64,000 nucleotides of DNA, taken from contig OX578149.1 of assembly GCA_951213105.1 (NCBI GenBank), forward strand, positions 2,128,501-2,192,500. The letters run 5' to 3'. Below the pieces are notes generated by a model. That model saw nothing but the letters and a program-made list of their open reading frames with translations, had not been told where the DNA came from and ran no database searches. The stretch comes from Amaurobius ferox (taxonomy: Eukaryota > Arthropoda > Arachnida > Araneae > Amaurobiidae). The stretch's first letter is position 1; every line of letters starts with the position of its first letter. Shown one piece after another: positions 38,301-53,300 of the stretch. Both the position numbers and the translations under genes were made by a program.

Positions 38301-41300
38301 ATAAGGAAATAAAAAGGACCCTTTCTCCTCCACTAGGCTGAGATATACCATTTTCAGGATGTCATTGATTTTGGAATCATTTTGAGTCATTGAGCGAGTT
38401 GGAGTCATTTTGAAATGCCTAGAGTCGCCAAATAAAAGAAAATATAACTTCAGACTAATATAATATTTATGCGAGCTATAACACTCATTTTAATATTGAT
38501 AAAATTTAATATTGATAAAACTTAATATTGCTAAAGATAATATTGATATTGATTTGAGTTGGCGAGGAGTTTGGATTTGATTTTTAAAATTCAAATCTAA
38601 ACAACGCGTCGGATATTAAAAATAAATCATTCAGCTGCGTTTTCTTTTGTTTTTTTTTTAATCTTTCTGGAAAAACAAAAAGAAATGCCTATAAAGAGTA
38701 TACTTGCAATAGAAATAGTAAAACTTTTTTCGATACACCAAAACATCCCGACATTAAAACAAATCACGCCATTCAAACAGCCACGAGGTCTGAACCTCGT
38801 GGCTGTTTGAATGCAGAAGAGGCATGTCTTGGCATGCGCTCTTCTAAACGAGCACATAACCAGGCATGGCTCTTCTGCATACACTAAACATTAATGAAGC
38901 GACGCATACCTGGATGTTTAAACAAGAAGCCTTGTGTGTTCATTACAGGGGCGGTCGTTCATATTGACTCGCGCTCAATCCTTAAGAACTATGACTATGT
39001 AGAACTGAACTACGCCGATGGAATAAAATAGGCTGTGAAGATATTTCCTTTGATTCTTATATAAATTATCTTTCACGACGAGGAAGAGCTAATAAATGGT
39101 ACCTTTCAGTTACCAAACTCGTTGATTTTAAATAATGTCATAAAAATAGGGTTTTAATTTGTTTTTACTAGCTTTCATACAATATTGAACTGAAGTGCTG
39201 TTTTTTTCTAGTGATCCCTTTTTCCACCTCTGTTGCTGCAATCCGCTCATTAAAGTGGACGGAGTGTTTTACCTGCTAAGACAGTCTTCTGCGAAGCGGT
39301 CGTAGTACTGCCCATCTGCTGCTGAGGTACGACCGCCAAGCTTCTCTGCTGTCCGTCGTCGATGGTGGGCGTAGTTTGTCCGACCGACTTGTTGAAGTCC
39401 GCGAGCAGGCTGGAGATGGTGCCCGACTGGGCCCGAGGAATAGAGGGGCGCAGTGGCTCCTGCTGGACGCACTTCTCCATCAGTTCCTGTTCCGCAGCCT
39501 CCAGTGACGGGGACACATCCAAAATTGGGGACAGATCCGTCACCGGGGACCAGTCGGAGGACTCGACGCCCGTCTTCTTCATCCCGACACCAGCCTGCTG
39601 CTGCTTCTGCTGAAGTTGCTGCTGCGGGGTCATGATGCCGGGCACCAGATCCATCGCCTTGGATTGCTGTTGGGACAGTTGCTGCTGAGTTCCTTGCATT
39701 AACGGCTGTTGTATCTGCTGGAGAAAAACAAGGGATGCTTCTGAGAATTATCAGAGTTCAGAGAATTTAATCATTTTTTCAAAGTAAAATTCTTTTTTAT
39801 GCACTCCTTTCAAAACAAAATTCAATCATTCTATTTCACCATGAATGGGACAAGAAAAAAAATCAAAAGGGCACAGTAGAAACTATGCTGCCACCTACAT
39901 CGTAGAACTACGTCAACTGTCACTATTTTACGGCACCATCTCATTAGTTCTACTACTCTCTGTTCAGGCTCCATTTGTGGTGTTGAAGTGGAAGATTGTG
40001 GCTCTAGACTGAAAATCGGCTGAAGCGCTACCTGGAACGCGGTCTTTTGACGCTTCCCACATGCCCGTGACCTTTCGATTGATTACATTTACGATTCTTC
40101 TCGTTTTTCTCTAGCTATTTATTTAGCTTTCGTCGGTTCTTATAGAAATTTTCCTTGGACTTTCGCCACACAATTTTATTTTATTTTTGTCTCCGAAGCA
40201 AAAAATCCATTTTAGTTTATTTCGGTTTATCACACCCAACCAATCAGTTATTTTTAAAGTCATCGCTATCGCTATCTATTTACTAGTTATCAACCTTTAA
40301 ACGATGTGATCCAGTGTTATAAAACAGAATTGCAAATACGATAACGTCTAATATATCGTATTTGAGATGTATACTGAGGTATTGTTTCAATGAATAGTAA
40401 TTTTAACTATTTTTGCCGCAGTTTGGCTGATTTATTTTACATTAAGTCAAACGTTTGGATATGAAACTCAAGAGCTGGTCTACACAATTACATAGAAGGA
40501 TAAATTTGTTTTGAGGCAGACAAGGAAAACAAATGCTACGAAAATTTAATCCAAATTGTGCCAGATGGGTTGATCTTCTTCAATGCTTTCAAGCAAATGA
40601 GAGAAACAATTGCTTAGGAAAAAAAACCTTATCTATACCACACCAGACGGGAGGTCAAAACAAGAGGACATTATTACAAAAATAATAATAATAATAATGG
40701 AAAAAGACAAAAGTGGACAACAAAAGAGTCAAAGCACTTAAATGAAGATAATTTACATGAAAGAAAACATTTTTGGAGCTTCTAAAATAAAGTATACGGA
40801 TACTGCTTCTGATTCCTCCCAACAGGGCGGAATTTAGAATAACGCACCTAGTGCCGCAACAAGCATAGCTGGACCGGTTTCGAGCTTGTTAACGGCAGCG
40901 AATATGTCCTAGTGCAATGCTGCGAGTTCATTCTCCATAAATTTAAAGTCGACTGTATACGTGTGGTGGACTCTAGAATAAAATTTTTCAAAATTGCAGC
41001 ACATGGTACATTTTCTAGCTCCCAGTGTTAATCGGTTATTCAAAAGGATATTTACCGTCTGCTGCATATTCCATTGTTGTGTCTGTACTGTCGGCTGGGC
41101 GTTGGGCCATTGCTGCTGGGACACGGCCGTGAGGGGCACGGTCCTAGGGATGGTCCCGGCGCCGCGTCCCACTGCGCTGCTCGGAATCAGGGATCCAGAT
41201 ATCAAGGACCCGCTGGAAGATACGGTCCCGGAGCCTAGAAGAGATACCGAGGACTGCCCCACGGGCTGCATCGTCTGCTGCTGCTGACTGCCCGATTGCA

Positions 41301-44300
41301 TGCCCACCGCCTGCTGTTGCGTAGTTTGGAAAGGCTGGCCCATACCTGGGAAACAAACAAATATAAGAATTTCGTCAGCGTGTTCTATACTCGGGGTGAA
41401 GTATCAACATGAAGTATCTGCGTGACATAAAAAGGCGTGTTCAGATTGAGGAGCTGGTGGAGATATTTTAGGGGAGCATGGGAGTCCTTAATCAAAGCGG
41501 TTCCGACTGATCGCTCTTGGGAATGTCCATAAAATGAAGATTGTCAAACTCCCTCGGAATACGTGTTTATTTACTCTTTTATTCGCGATGAAAACAGCCT
41601 CACGCTGATTTTCACACTAAACCTGATTACAGATCGAAAATTTACAGAAGCAACCTAAATGGGCTTCCAATGATTTCTTTGAAACTTTGCCTAAAAATAA
41701 AGTAAATATTTTCAAAATGCAAATTGTTTTAGACTATAGGTTCTTTTTAGCTTTCCATATCGAAATGGTGTTTAACATTTTTCTATGTTCGCTTTCTAGA
41801 TATATCTGAGTCTTTCAACAACCCACTATACATTATTGAGTGACATTTAGTCATTTAGTGACGCATCCAATATCTCCCAATAGCAGCCATAAACTTGTCG
41901 AAGAGCTTGTCTCAATTTTTATCCTCGAAGAACCGTTTGAGTCCTTTTCAGATCCCACTCAGCCCACAGGATCTTTAGACAGGGTGCATGTATCCATTTA
42001 ATATCGAAAAACATCTCAATTTTATTTACGCATAAAAGTATACACTATTATCAATATAAATAAAATTAAAAATCTGTCTCGTCCTCATGAGAGAATGAAA
42101 TTCTGTGGGTAGCTTTGGAACAGACCCACTTGCAATGGAGTCCATGTTTCCAAGTCCAGGGGTTGTCTAGATATTAATAGAAAAAGCACTTTCAAGATGG
42201 ACAAACATTATGCAGTCCCAATTTATTTGAAATCATGTTGCTAACAAGCATTAGAATTACACCCATATTTTTCGATTTAAATCATTAAATAATAGATGTA
42301 AAAGTAAATTGGATCAGAATAGCATTTTTGTCTGGATTGTATCCATTACGGCTTTTGGGCTGAAAGGTGGCGGGGATTATGGATTGTTTCCATTTCTTAA
42401 GTCATCCGTTTTATTTTAATAAATATATTTGAAACTCATCTATTTTGTTTAGCTAATGGTTGAACCCGAATAAAGAGGGTGTCTTCTAATACTATTTCAG
42501 AGTTCTTATTTTGACATAGGTTGATCCCATTTTCATTCTGGCCTATATGGATGGATCCAATTTCATATTTTTTGTAATTTGTTTACAAACGGAACTAGGA
42601 TGTTTTATTCTTCAGATCTGCCTATGAAAATGGTTTTGCATAGCGAGAACAAGGATTCTTCAAAAGGAGAATATAAAGTACGATGAACGGGTATACCGTT
42701 GGTACATATATGAAATGAGTATTATATCGTAAATATGTCAGTCAGTCAACATAATGAAATCCAAAACACAATACCAACAAAAGTATAAACAGCATGCTGC
42801 ACATATAGATACTGTATGAACGGATGCATTGCAGGCAACACATACGTAGAAACAAAAATGTTCATGGGGTCTTGCATCTTCGATCGTCCAGTAAAGTAGC
42901 TTTGCTGAAATTAACGTCGTATTGTTAAAATTAACGTCGTATTGCTGAAATTAACGTAGCATTGTTGAAATTAAAGCCAATCAAATGAGTGACTTACAAA
43001 ACCATTCGAACCTCAAAGCCGTCCAATTATCTAAGAATCCGATTCATTCATTCCTTACCATTCCTTTATCCATTTGGCAACAGTTTCGTAAATTTGGCAA
43101 CATTTAAAAAGTCGCCAAGTTGGCGATAGGCCGCCAAAATTCGTCGCTAGAATTTTGCTAAGCGTTATAGACGGAGTTTTATGGTAGAATCTTATCTTCC
43201 CAAAATATTGAATTTTAATCAATTAGTTGTCATTTTCATTGATTTAGCGTCATTCTTATCAATTTGATGACATTTTCATCAATTGGACGACATTTCAAAA
43301 ATTCGCCAAGTTGGCGATATTCCTCCAAATTCGTCGCTAAAATTTCGTCAAGCACTATGGTCGAAGATATAGGTTATTCTTATAGCAGATAAACCAGTAA
43401 CGGCGTTCAAATACAAAACTATTACCCAAAGTATTTTCTCTTACAGTAGATTCTTATTCTTTCCAAGATATTGGATTTTCATCAGCTTTCATTTCATTAA
43501 TTTAGCATTATTTTTATCAATTGGGTGATATTTTTATCAATTTGGCAACATTTAAAAAGCTCGCAAAGTTTGCAATATTCCGCCAAAATTTTGCCAAGGA
43601 TTGTTTCTAGAGAAATAAGTTAGTCTTGTGGTAGATAAACGACTAATGGCGCCAAATTACAAAGTGTCTTCTCTTGTGAATGGAACGAGCTAGATCTACG
43701 AGAATGATGATAATAAATTTATAGCATAATATTACATATAAAAAGTGAATAGATTTCACAATAGTTAATATTTTTTTAATTTTCTGTGATTTTTGATAAA
43801 TTTATTTGAAAAATCTGCAATATCTCGAGAACGGTTCCTTCTAACGTTCTAAAGTTTATGTCAATTGTTTCCATTGAAAAATTACATTTTTTTTTCAAAT
43901 GGCCAGGCATTTGACTTCCATCATTCGCCTATTCATCGGCCAAGAACGTGAACCATTTAACCGTCCTAGGACGTTGTCCCAGGCGCACCAGAGGGGGGGG
44001 GGGGCAAAACACACTGCGCCCAACAACACAACATCCATGTCTTACGTGGGACTCGAACCCACAACACGGCGGTCGAACGATCGCTTGGAAACGCTCGCCT
44101 TGACAACTCGACCACCGCGTCGGCATGAAAAATTACATAAAAAATGATTAGTTACTTAACTTTATTGAATGTTTTTAAATTTTTTAATGATTTCTTTTTA
44201 ATTTTTATTTCAAAATTTAGGAGGGTTCTGAACATACCATTGCGTGTAAAAACAATAGGCTTTCAGTATTCACTGATTGTGATTTTTGCACCAAATTTTG

Positions 44301-47300
44301 TTCCAATCGCTTGATTCGTTCGTGAGATATTGTCTAGACAGACTCACTGACACACACACACACACACAGACATCACCTCAAAAACGTCTGATTTGGGTTC
44401 AGGGATGCTTGAAACATGCTTTCCAGTCGAAAACTCGAATTCGAATGTTCAATCCCCGTCACAATACTTTTCTTATACATTATATTATGTATATAAGGAA
44501 AGTAAAAATGAGGGAGGAATGATGCATTTTTACTTTCCCTATATTCATAGTATAATGCATATAGGGAATTTCTTCAAATAGACGGGGTCGAACATTCGAC
44601 TGAAAAGCGCGTTCCAAGCATCCCTCAACTCCAATCGATCGTTTTCGAGGAAATGTCTGTATGTGCGAGTCTGTGGAGATGGTGACTCACGAACGAAAGG
44701 AGTATTTCAAAGAAACTGGCTACAAAAATTGCAATCAGTGAAGCCTACTAATTTTAAACGTGATTAAATGTTAGGAAGACCCCCCCCCCCATCAATTTTT
44801 GAATGAAATTTAAAAAAAAATAGCAAAAGACCAGAACCTTCAATAATATTGCATAAACAATCCTTTTTCATATAATTTTTATTAAAAAACGATTGACACA
44901 CCCATTTTAGACCGTTCTCGAGAAATTGCACTTTAAATAAATGTATTAAAATAAAATGTTAAACATTGTGAAATAAGTTCGTTTCTTAAATAGTGTGCAA
45001 TAAATGTGTTATCATTCTCGTGGATCTAATTCGTTCCATTTGCGAGAGAAGATCATTTGTTTAATAGTTTTATATTTTAACGCTTAACAATTCGACAACA
45101 GATTATCTCAATTTATCTGCAACTTTTGGCAAACCATTTAGTGAACTTGATGACTCATTTAGAAAAATATCGTCCACTTGGTGATATTTTCACCCCAGAT
45201 TGACGAAAATATCGTTAAAATTTCAAAAATGACCCAAAGTTAACAAACATAACACCCAACGGATGAATTCATTCATAAAATATATTGCGGATGCTATCCA
45301 TATGGATAATTTAGAGTTGGGTGAAATAGGAGTTCTTTGAGTATTTAGAAATAGTTTTACAGGTTGCCACCCGGAAGAGCGCCCGATGTACAATTCAACA
45401 TTAAAAACAAGATGCCGTAAATCTTATGCATCGTTTTTTCACTTGGAAAGAATATAATACTAATAGAATACTAATTCATTACATTATATAAAGTCATGCG
45501 CTGCCCGCATCAGATTTATTAAAAAAAATAATATGCCAAAACGTGATTTTATTTCTTTGTAGAAAAAAAAGGGAAAAAATCCTGGTACATGAGTGGATGG
45601 GATCCCCTCTTGCAACCACGTAAGGTGCTTCATGCATTCATACGAGGTAGTTCGTGAGCTGTGTGGGTAGGAAGTCCCTCTCCCGAAGTAGAGATGTTTT
45701 TAGCTCCGGGATGGTCCTTGGCGGAGTCTAACCCGATTCAATTTGCTTGCCAATTGCATCGCATTATGTTCAATGGGACTTATATCCAGAGGTAGCCACT
45801 GCATTCTCTGTATATCTTCACTTTGAAGGAAATCGTCGACCGGCTGAGTTGGCCGTCCATGAATACGAGTTGTGGATCTAGAGCAACTCGAAATAGCCGA
45901 ACATGGGTTTCCAGTATGTCATCAGCAACAAAACCTATGTCGAAGATAGAGATTATCTCAAAATGTCCCATCTCTCTGTATTTTGTTTCCATCTTTTCTC
46001 TATAGAATGTAATCAGTCTGCTCAAACCTCAATTCGATCTCATCAGTGATCTCATCATTGCCCCGCTAATTCAAATTACACTTTCGAAGCTCCTGATTCA
46101 AATGTTAAATATAAACGCGTACGCCTGGCATACGGGCAAGTTTCCCTGAGCCTCCTGTAAACAGTTGCTCCTGCAACGGCTCTCCAGAGAGTTGCTTTAT
46201 ATACATATTCCTGTGGTGTCGTACAGTCAATGGTACCGCCGATGTATTGTAATCTTTAAGCGATATTGTACCAGTAGTCCTCTAACGTTTCAGGTATTTT
46301 AGCACCTTTTTCACTGTCTGGAGAATGCACATTCAGTGCCCTGGAAACTGTATGTCCTAATTCAATTAGTTTGATGATCCTGCCTTTCCAAAAAACATCA
46401 ACTTGGAGCCTTCGTGCCATGATGGGTTCTTTCCTTGCTTAACAATGACACTACTTTTTAAGGGGATTCCAAGAAACTGGTCGCAGGATGTCAGCCCTGT
46501 TTAGGGTACTGAGATATACGCATCTTATTTACGCATATACCGTTAATTTGTAACATTTGCATGTGCACAGAGATTGGTTTAGGTGAGTGGAGATGCAAAT
46601 GTGTGTTAGTAACCTTTTAATCTGCACGTTTTACAAATCAAAATTAACTTTTGGACACCAGTGTAGTTATGAAGAAATCAGGTTGGATCCTTCTTTTCAA
46701 AATATCACTTTTGATAAGAAGAAGAAAAGAAACATTCATTTTAAATCCTGAAGAAATTCGTTTAAAAATGTATATACCCCCTATGGACGATTTCAATAAG
46801 CTCATCCACAGTTCTAAACTATACTGAGATGCCCCTATACTTCGAGAAAGTAGGACTACTAAAAGATCTTACTTCACAAATAACTCTTTTCCCACCAGCG
46901 AAGTGTGCCCAATGTCACGCAGACTCAGACTCACTCTAAATACATGTAGTACAAAGGGGATCAAAGTAATGATTGAAAGTATTCAGAGTGTTGAAAGATC
47001 ATCAGGTGCCCGTAATATCATCATTATTTCATATCTAGTTTTAAGTTTCTTCAAGTGTATTACTATTTCATTTCGAAATATAAAGAATGCAACACGAAGG
47101 AGCTACCAACGCAGCACAAGGAGAACTCTGTCAAACACTTTAATGGAAGTCTCTTTGTGGGGCATCAGATATATAAATGGAAAATCCAACAGTATGCTCA
47201 TTCCTGCATTCTGCGACATTGGCCCTCACAGCTTGCTCGTATCCTCTTTGATTCCTCCGCCACTTGGCTTCACTCGAGCCACTCCTCACAAGAGAAAGTT

Positions 47301-50300
47301 CATCCTTTTCCAATACAAGATCCGGCTTCCTTCTTCTCAATTCGGGAAGATATATCAGAGCGTGTGGCTACCCATCGTAGTAACGATTCATTACTTTCCC
47401 TATATACATAGTAGAATGGACATTGAAATTGGACTTTTCGACGTATAAGTCCCTTTCAAGCATCCACGAATTAGAAGAGTGTTGAGGGTATGCCCGTAAG
47501 TCTGTGGATGCGATATTTCCCGAACGAATTTGGCGTTTTGAATTCAATTGGGTACACATATGGTGAATGCGAGAAGCCTACTGATTTTAAGCCTCCCCAA
47601 TTTTAGAATGAAATTTGGAAAAAATCAGTCAAAATTTAAAACCTTCAATAGTGTTACGCAAGCGATCCTTTCTTATGTCATTTTTCATTAAAAAATGAAT
47701 GAACCGTTCTCAAGATATGGAACATTTTATAATACATTTGTCAAAAATATTATATACAATTTAAAACAAAGTATTAACGATCGTACAATAGATTCACTTT
47801 TCATACAATATTATGCGACACACGTGTTAACATTATCGTGAACCTAGTTCGTTCCATTCACGAGAGAAGATACCTGTGTAATAACTTTGTATTTAACAAC
47901 AAACTAAAATATCCCCAAAACGTGCATCATAAAAGTGGCTAGGTCAAAACTCAATAAGTCTGATGGGCGTGATAAGACCCCTTGGGTCGATTCGCGGGCA
48001 CCTATGGAAGGAAATGGAGGTGGTGTACCCAGATGATGGGGATGTCAAACGTTAATGACCACCCATTAATGCCTCTGTAATAAAGAAGGCCCGACTATGG
48101 AAGCAAGATATACATACTAATAGCATCTGGTGTACTTAGGATAGTTCAAAATATTCTGCAAAACCTGAAAATGAAATCATTTCTCTCTATATTGAAAAAC
48201 AAGAAAGATCCATCATGCATAAAGCATTGATTATGAAACACTTTCCAACTAGATTGCAATTTTATTTAAGCATCTCTAAAATGCGATATATTCAACGGTG
48301 ATATTTTTTTAATGGTCACAGAACTACAATCATTTATTTTACTTAAAAACTTCAAACTTCGTCCAAAAAATTGAAATGGATTCAAATGACGTCATCGCAA
48401 TATATCGTCTGGCTCTCTATGTAAAAGCAGTGAATATCTCATTCATACACTTTTATTCCACACTCCAGAGTTAAATAATTTGGCGCGAAAAAAATTTAGC
48501 CATTCTTATACATCTCCTCTTCCAATCACTTGTTCACATTCTGCATCCATCGAAATGAGGCTTCGTTGCAGAAATAATCCGAGTTGGAGGATCCTTTAAA
48601 CTCAAAAATGGTGTCATTGCGTTGGAGCAGAATAGAAATGCACAGAAAATATACAAAAATAAAGCGCTTTTAGGACGGCTGTCCTAATTATTGGGGGGGT
48701 CCACTGTTACACATTATATAAAGTCAAAATCAACTGAGAAGTAGCTAAGAGTTAATATTAAGTATTAATTTGTATTAACTTTCAGAATGTTTCTACACAT
48801 TATTAACAGCTTCATTTACTAATTAATGCTTGCAAAAAGATCGATTGTAATTGTTATATATTAATAATATGGATGTATAGTAGCTATACGGATATTAATA
48901 ATCAGAAATCTAAACATCCCAATATTTGTTAATAATTTATATGAACTGAAATATATAATTCGTTGCGTTTTGGGTGACTGTTGAGCCCCCTTGAATTTCC
49001 CTTCAATTTCGTTGCTACGGCCCTGGAATGGGTAGGGCCCCATCCAAGCATCAGGAGTCTCGAGGCGAAGTATTCCACCATTAAAACTATTTATGAGCTT
49101 GTTAATTTTGTAGAATGCCGGAAAATTACATCTTAATAGAACGCAAAAACAAACCGTTATTCTTAAGTGACGCATTTAGGGCGAAAAATAATTTCTTTCT
49201 ACCGTCCCCATCTGTAAGGGCTTCTTTTGGCGGCCGACTCTTTCTTCATTCCCACCCAAGATGAGGGCGCTTCATCCGTCTCGTTACCATAGGAACCCTC
49301 TTCCACATAAATGTGTGAGAAATAACATATTTTTCGCGAACACCCTGACGATATTGAACGGCCGGAAGGAAAGAGGTTAATAAAGAGGAAATGGAGTTGG
49401 CCAAACTCGTGACCGGAGGAAAAAAAATGGGATAAATCAAATTTCTAAACATTTACATAACAGAAAATAACGGGTATAGAAAATACATGGCTATCTTTCA
49501 AAGTACTTGTAGAAAACATTAAAGGATTTCCGTAAGAGCGTTCCTAAGCACTTCAAACTCAATTGTTGGCAAACTGACAGGCAGGACGCATTCATACTGT
49601 CCGACCGATCCATTGAATAAGCCTGAGTAGGCTTGCAGAACTCTGGGTTAACGATGCCTTTTGGAGGGCCCGATGCAGTTTATTTGTGTTCAATGAAACA
49701 TTTTATCTCATAAAAACTGACAACACGAACACTCGTTTTCACTCGAAGTATTCTTTTGGGTTGTGAAGTTTTGTAGGACTGTTGTAATACTTTCGCATTC
49801 CAACACATGAAAACCAAATTAAAAACTATTCTAAATATTCAATATTATAGGGTGGTCACAAGAAATTCATTTCGAAATTTCCTGATTTTCCCCTGATAAT
49901 TCCCTGAAACATTCCCCCTCGAAGGATTTTTATCAAGGTCACGTTGCCTGTTGATGAAAACTCTCCCTCCATCCTCTTGTTCAGAAGCACATTTAAAGAT
50001 GAGTGACGGGTCTTGTGACGCGAGATGAAAAATGTGACATCATGGAATGAACAAGCATTGTTCATTCAGATAAAAGAAAACTATAAGGTCGAAAAATGAA
50101 AAAAAAATCGCAGTTTTCCCCGACTTTCAACGGAATTCCCTGATTTTTCCAGAAGCATAAAATTGTTTGAAAATTCCTGGTTTTCCAGGCCTGTGATCAC
50201 CCTGTATTAGCTTCAATCAAGCCCGTGCTTTGAGTTGTGCTTATTCATTTGCGCTCAATAGCCCGATAGATGGTGATTCCAAGATGGGATAACATACTAA

Positions 50301-53300
50301 GCCTTAGGACTAACTCTTTTCCTATTCACTAGAAGTGGATACAAACCGATTCTGGGTTTGCCCCGGCCACCCTGTGGGTGAACTGGACGACCCGAGTGAC
50401 CGATCTGCAAGGAAATGCTGCACACTCTACAGATAGAACTCAAGAGAAAGTTTCACTAGAGCTCCTAAATATCAAATAGGCTCTTAAAAATGATTTTGAT
50501 TATTATCTATTAGGTTGGGGACCTAAAGTGTTGTTCAATTTTCGTTTCCGCCAGAGAAACCCCAACATTAGCATCAAAATGGTGTAGCAATATCTTGATA
50601 TTTTGACACATCAAATCTAAGTTATGGAGATTTCGAGAAATGGGTTTCAGAGAAATACATAGTTATTTAACTTAATAGATCCGCCACTGCTCTATTTCTA
50701 CAGGGAAGGCTGTTTCAGAGATCCAAATCCGATTTTATATTAAGAAAACAGTTTAAATATTCTAAAGGGTTGTTGGTTTGTCATTGAGTCATACCAACAG
50801 ATGTGGTTCTGGACTTTTATGGGTCCTGTTGTACTTTTTTGACCCACAGCTTTTCTAGACATTAGGTTGGGTGACTGATTTCTTTTCGAAACGCATCATT
50901 AAGACAACTTCCGCAATAAATATTGCAAAATTATTTATACAAACATAGTATATTTAAGGCCAAGGGTTATTTAAGATATTGACTCTAGACAAACGTGGAA
51001 AAACACACTCCATCTAGTTGGATCACAAGATTAACAAGTTGATAACTCTTGAGATCCCGGTCTTCGTTATTCTAAAGTACTCATCATGCAAGATTTCGAC
51101 AGTAGAAGTCAGTAACAAAATCAAATTCTGTGAAATTGCGAAGGTGCATCGTTTAATTCACGGATCCAATCGAAAGTGTTTGGCCTCAGAATCAAAATTG
51201 TTTCTGACCGGCAAAGTATATTTTATGAACGTTGGACACATTCAGACGATTCGATAGATCCGTAGAGAATAAATCAAAAATAGGCATATGTTTTAGATAT
51301 ATAGATGACAGATGAGCAAAATGTAATATTCATTCCCCAAATATATATATTTTTTTTTGATAAAAGTATAAAATCAATTTTAGCGTGATCCCAACGTGGA
51401 GATCTTCTCCTTCGTGGCTGACGCTGTGCGACCGTGCCACAGAAGATGAATTTCAGAAGAATAGAAGGATTGAGTAAATGTTTTTACCACCCCATTTAAA
51501 AATAAAATGAAATTCCGTACACTCTGTTCATCTGGAAAGTATCAGCTTTCCAGTAAAAAAGAATTTTTTTTTTCCTTTTCCGAACTGTCTGTACGAACGC
51601 ATTTTAACTTCAGCTGCTTTTGCAGAAGTGTTATTTTAAAACATGATACGCGTTCCATGTCGCTTCTTAGCCCATCCCATAGAGATACACAATATTCAGC
51701 TTTCGGAAAGGCGAGAACACAAAAAGACGGTGGCACAACAGCAACCATTCCAGTGACAAAACAAATGAAGAACAGCCAAAAACGAAAAAGAAAAATACAG
51801 CATTAGCAGTCAGAAGAAAAAAACATAGAATACTGTCGATAGTGTTCGCGGAGGATTGATAAGAGTGGACAAAGCAACTTTCCATATTATTACCCAAACT
51901 GTTCATAAAAACGAGAATTGAGGCTTTCTTATAGACACGGAATCTGTTTCACTACAATTATCTGCTTTCTACAAGAATCGCGCATTTTCCTACCCCATCT
52001 GAAAATCCATTCCGTCATCGAGAGCATTTGCCCGGACTGCGTTCTGTGCCCCTCGCCTCTGATGAAAGAGCTGGCTTTGGATGGAATGAAATGTTTGTAT
52101 GGAACTATTTAGGTGGTTGAAAAGTTTCGAAACTGTGTTGCGACTTTGAGTTCAAATAGACATATAGTTTGGGTCATGGGCTGATCAATTGTAATGCGAA
52201 TGGAGTGTCATTTAAATCCACATTACATAAATTGAATGTTATTTAAATCCATATTATATAAATGGAATGGCATCATACACAAGTCTGTGCAGCTCCTAGC
52301 TTATGCTGATGATATCGATATAGTTGCTAGGAGTGATCCGGCCTTGAGAGAAGCATTCTCCTCCTTGGAGGTAGCTGCAAGTCAAAGGGGATTGATTGTA
52401 AATGTTTCTAAATATATGCCAGTACAGAAAACACCAACTGGTGATACAGCCAACTTTCTGAAAATTGGCCCACATGAGTTTGAAACTGTTTCTGGTTTTA
52501 AATACCTGGCACCCTTAATGCAAAAAATGATATTATCCCTGAAGTTCAAAATCGTATTTCACTGGCCAACAAGGCATGTTTTGGACTTCGCCCTGTTTTA
52601 AGGTTTTGTTTCCTCTCTAGAAAAACAAAGTTTCTTATCTACAAAACTATCATTAGGCCGGTCCTAATGTATGGTTCGGAAACATGGTCTTTAACTAAAA
52701 ATGGACAGGGTAGAGTTGCTGTTTTTGAGAGTAGGATTCTCAGAGGCATCCTTGGTGGAGTAAAGGAGAATGGCCTATGGCGGAGGCTTTTTAACTCAGA
52801 GATTTATAGATATTTTAAGGAACCCCATATTATTATATATTTTACAATTAAGTGAATGAACTGGGCCTCTCATATTGCTAGAATGGATTAAAGGGACCCG
52901 GTAAAGAAGATGTTTGCTGCAAGGCCCTTTACTAGTAGAAAAAGAGGAAGACCAAAGCTGAGATGGCTTGCCTCAGTTGATTTGGATTTTAGAGTGATTG
53001 GAGCAAGAGACTGGCAGACCAGGTCTAGAAATAGACAGTCCTGGAGGAATCTTCAGCGGAAGGCCATGGCTCATCCTGGGCTGTCGTGTGAAATATGATG
53101 ATGATAAATGGAATGGCATTTAAATCAAATGGTTTCCCGGTCGGTAGGCAGAAAAGAGCAAAAAGTTAAGCATATCAGTGGCATTCAATTCTGTATTAAT
53201 ATATATTCTGTATTAATCTATATCATATGTATGATTTTTGATTCCTAATCGCATCCTTATTAATTAATTTGTTATATTTAGTTTTCTATCATCCTCCCCT

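Noticed and set aside
38770..38813. microRNA precursor
   Set aside because: The stem is only 20 pairs with a 4-base loop, too short for a Dicer substrate.
44035..44125. Possible tRNA-Ser/Leu gene on the minus strand
   Set aside because: Attached body, A tail and 13-base target duplication show a SINE insertion.
46903..47448. Plus-strand open frame of 181 codons
   Set aside because: No recognisable motif, partly overlapping a foldback half copy, composition like the intron around it.
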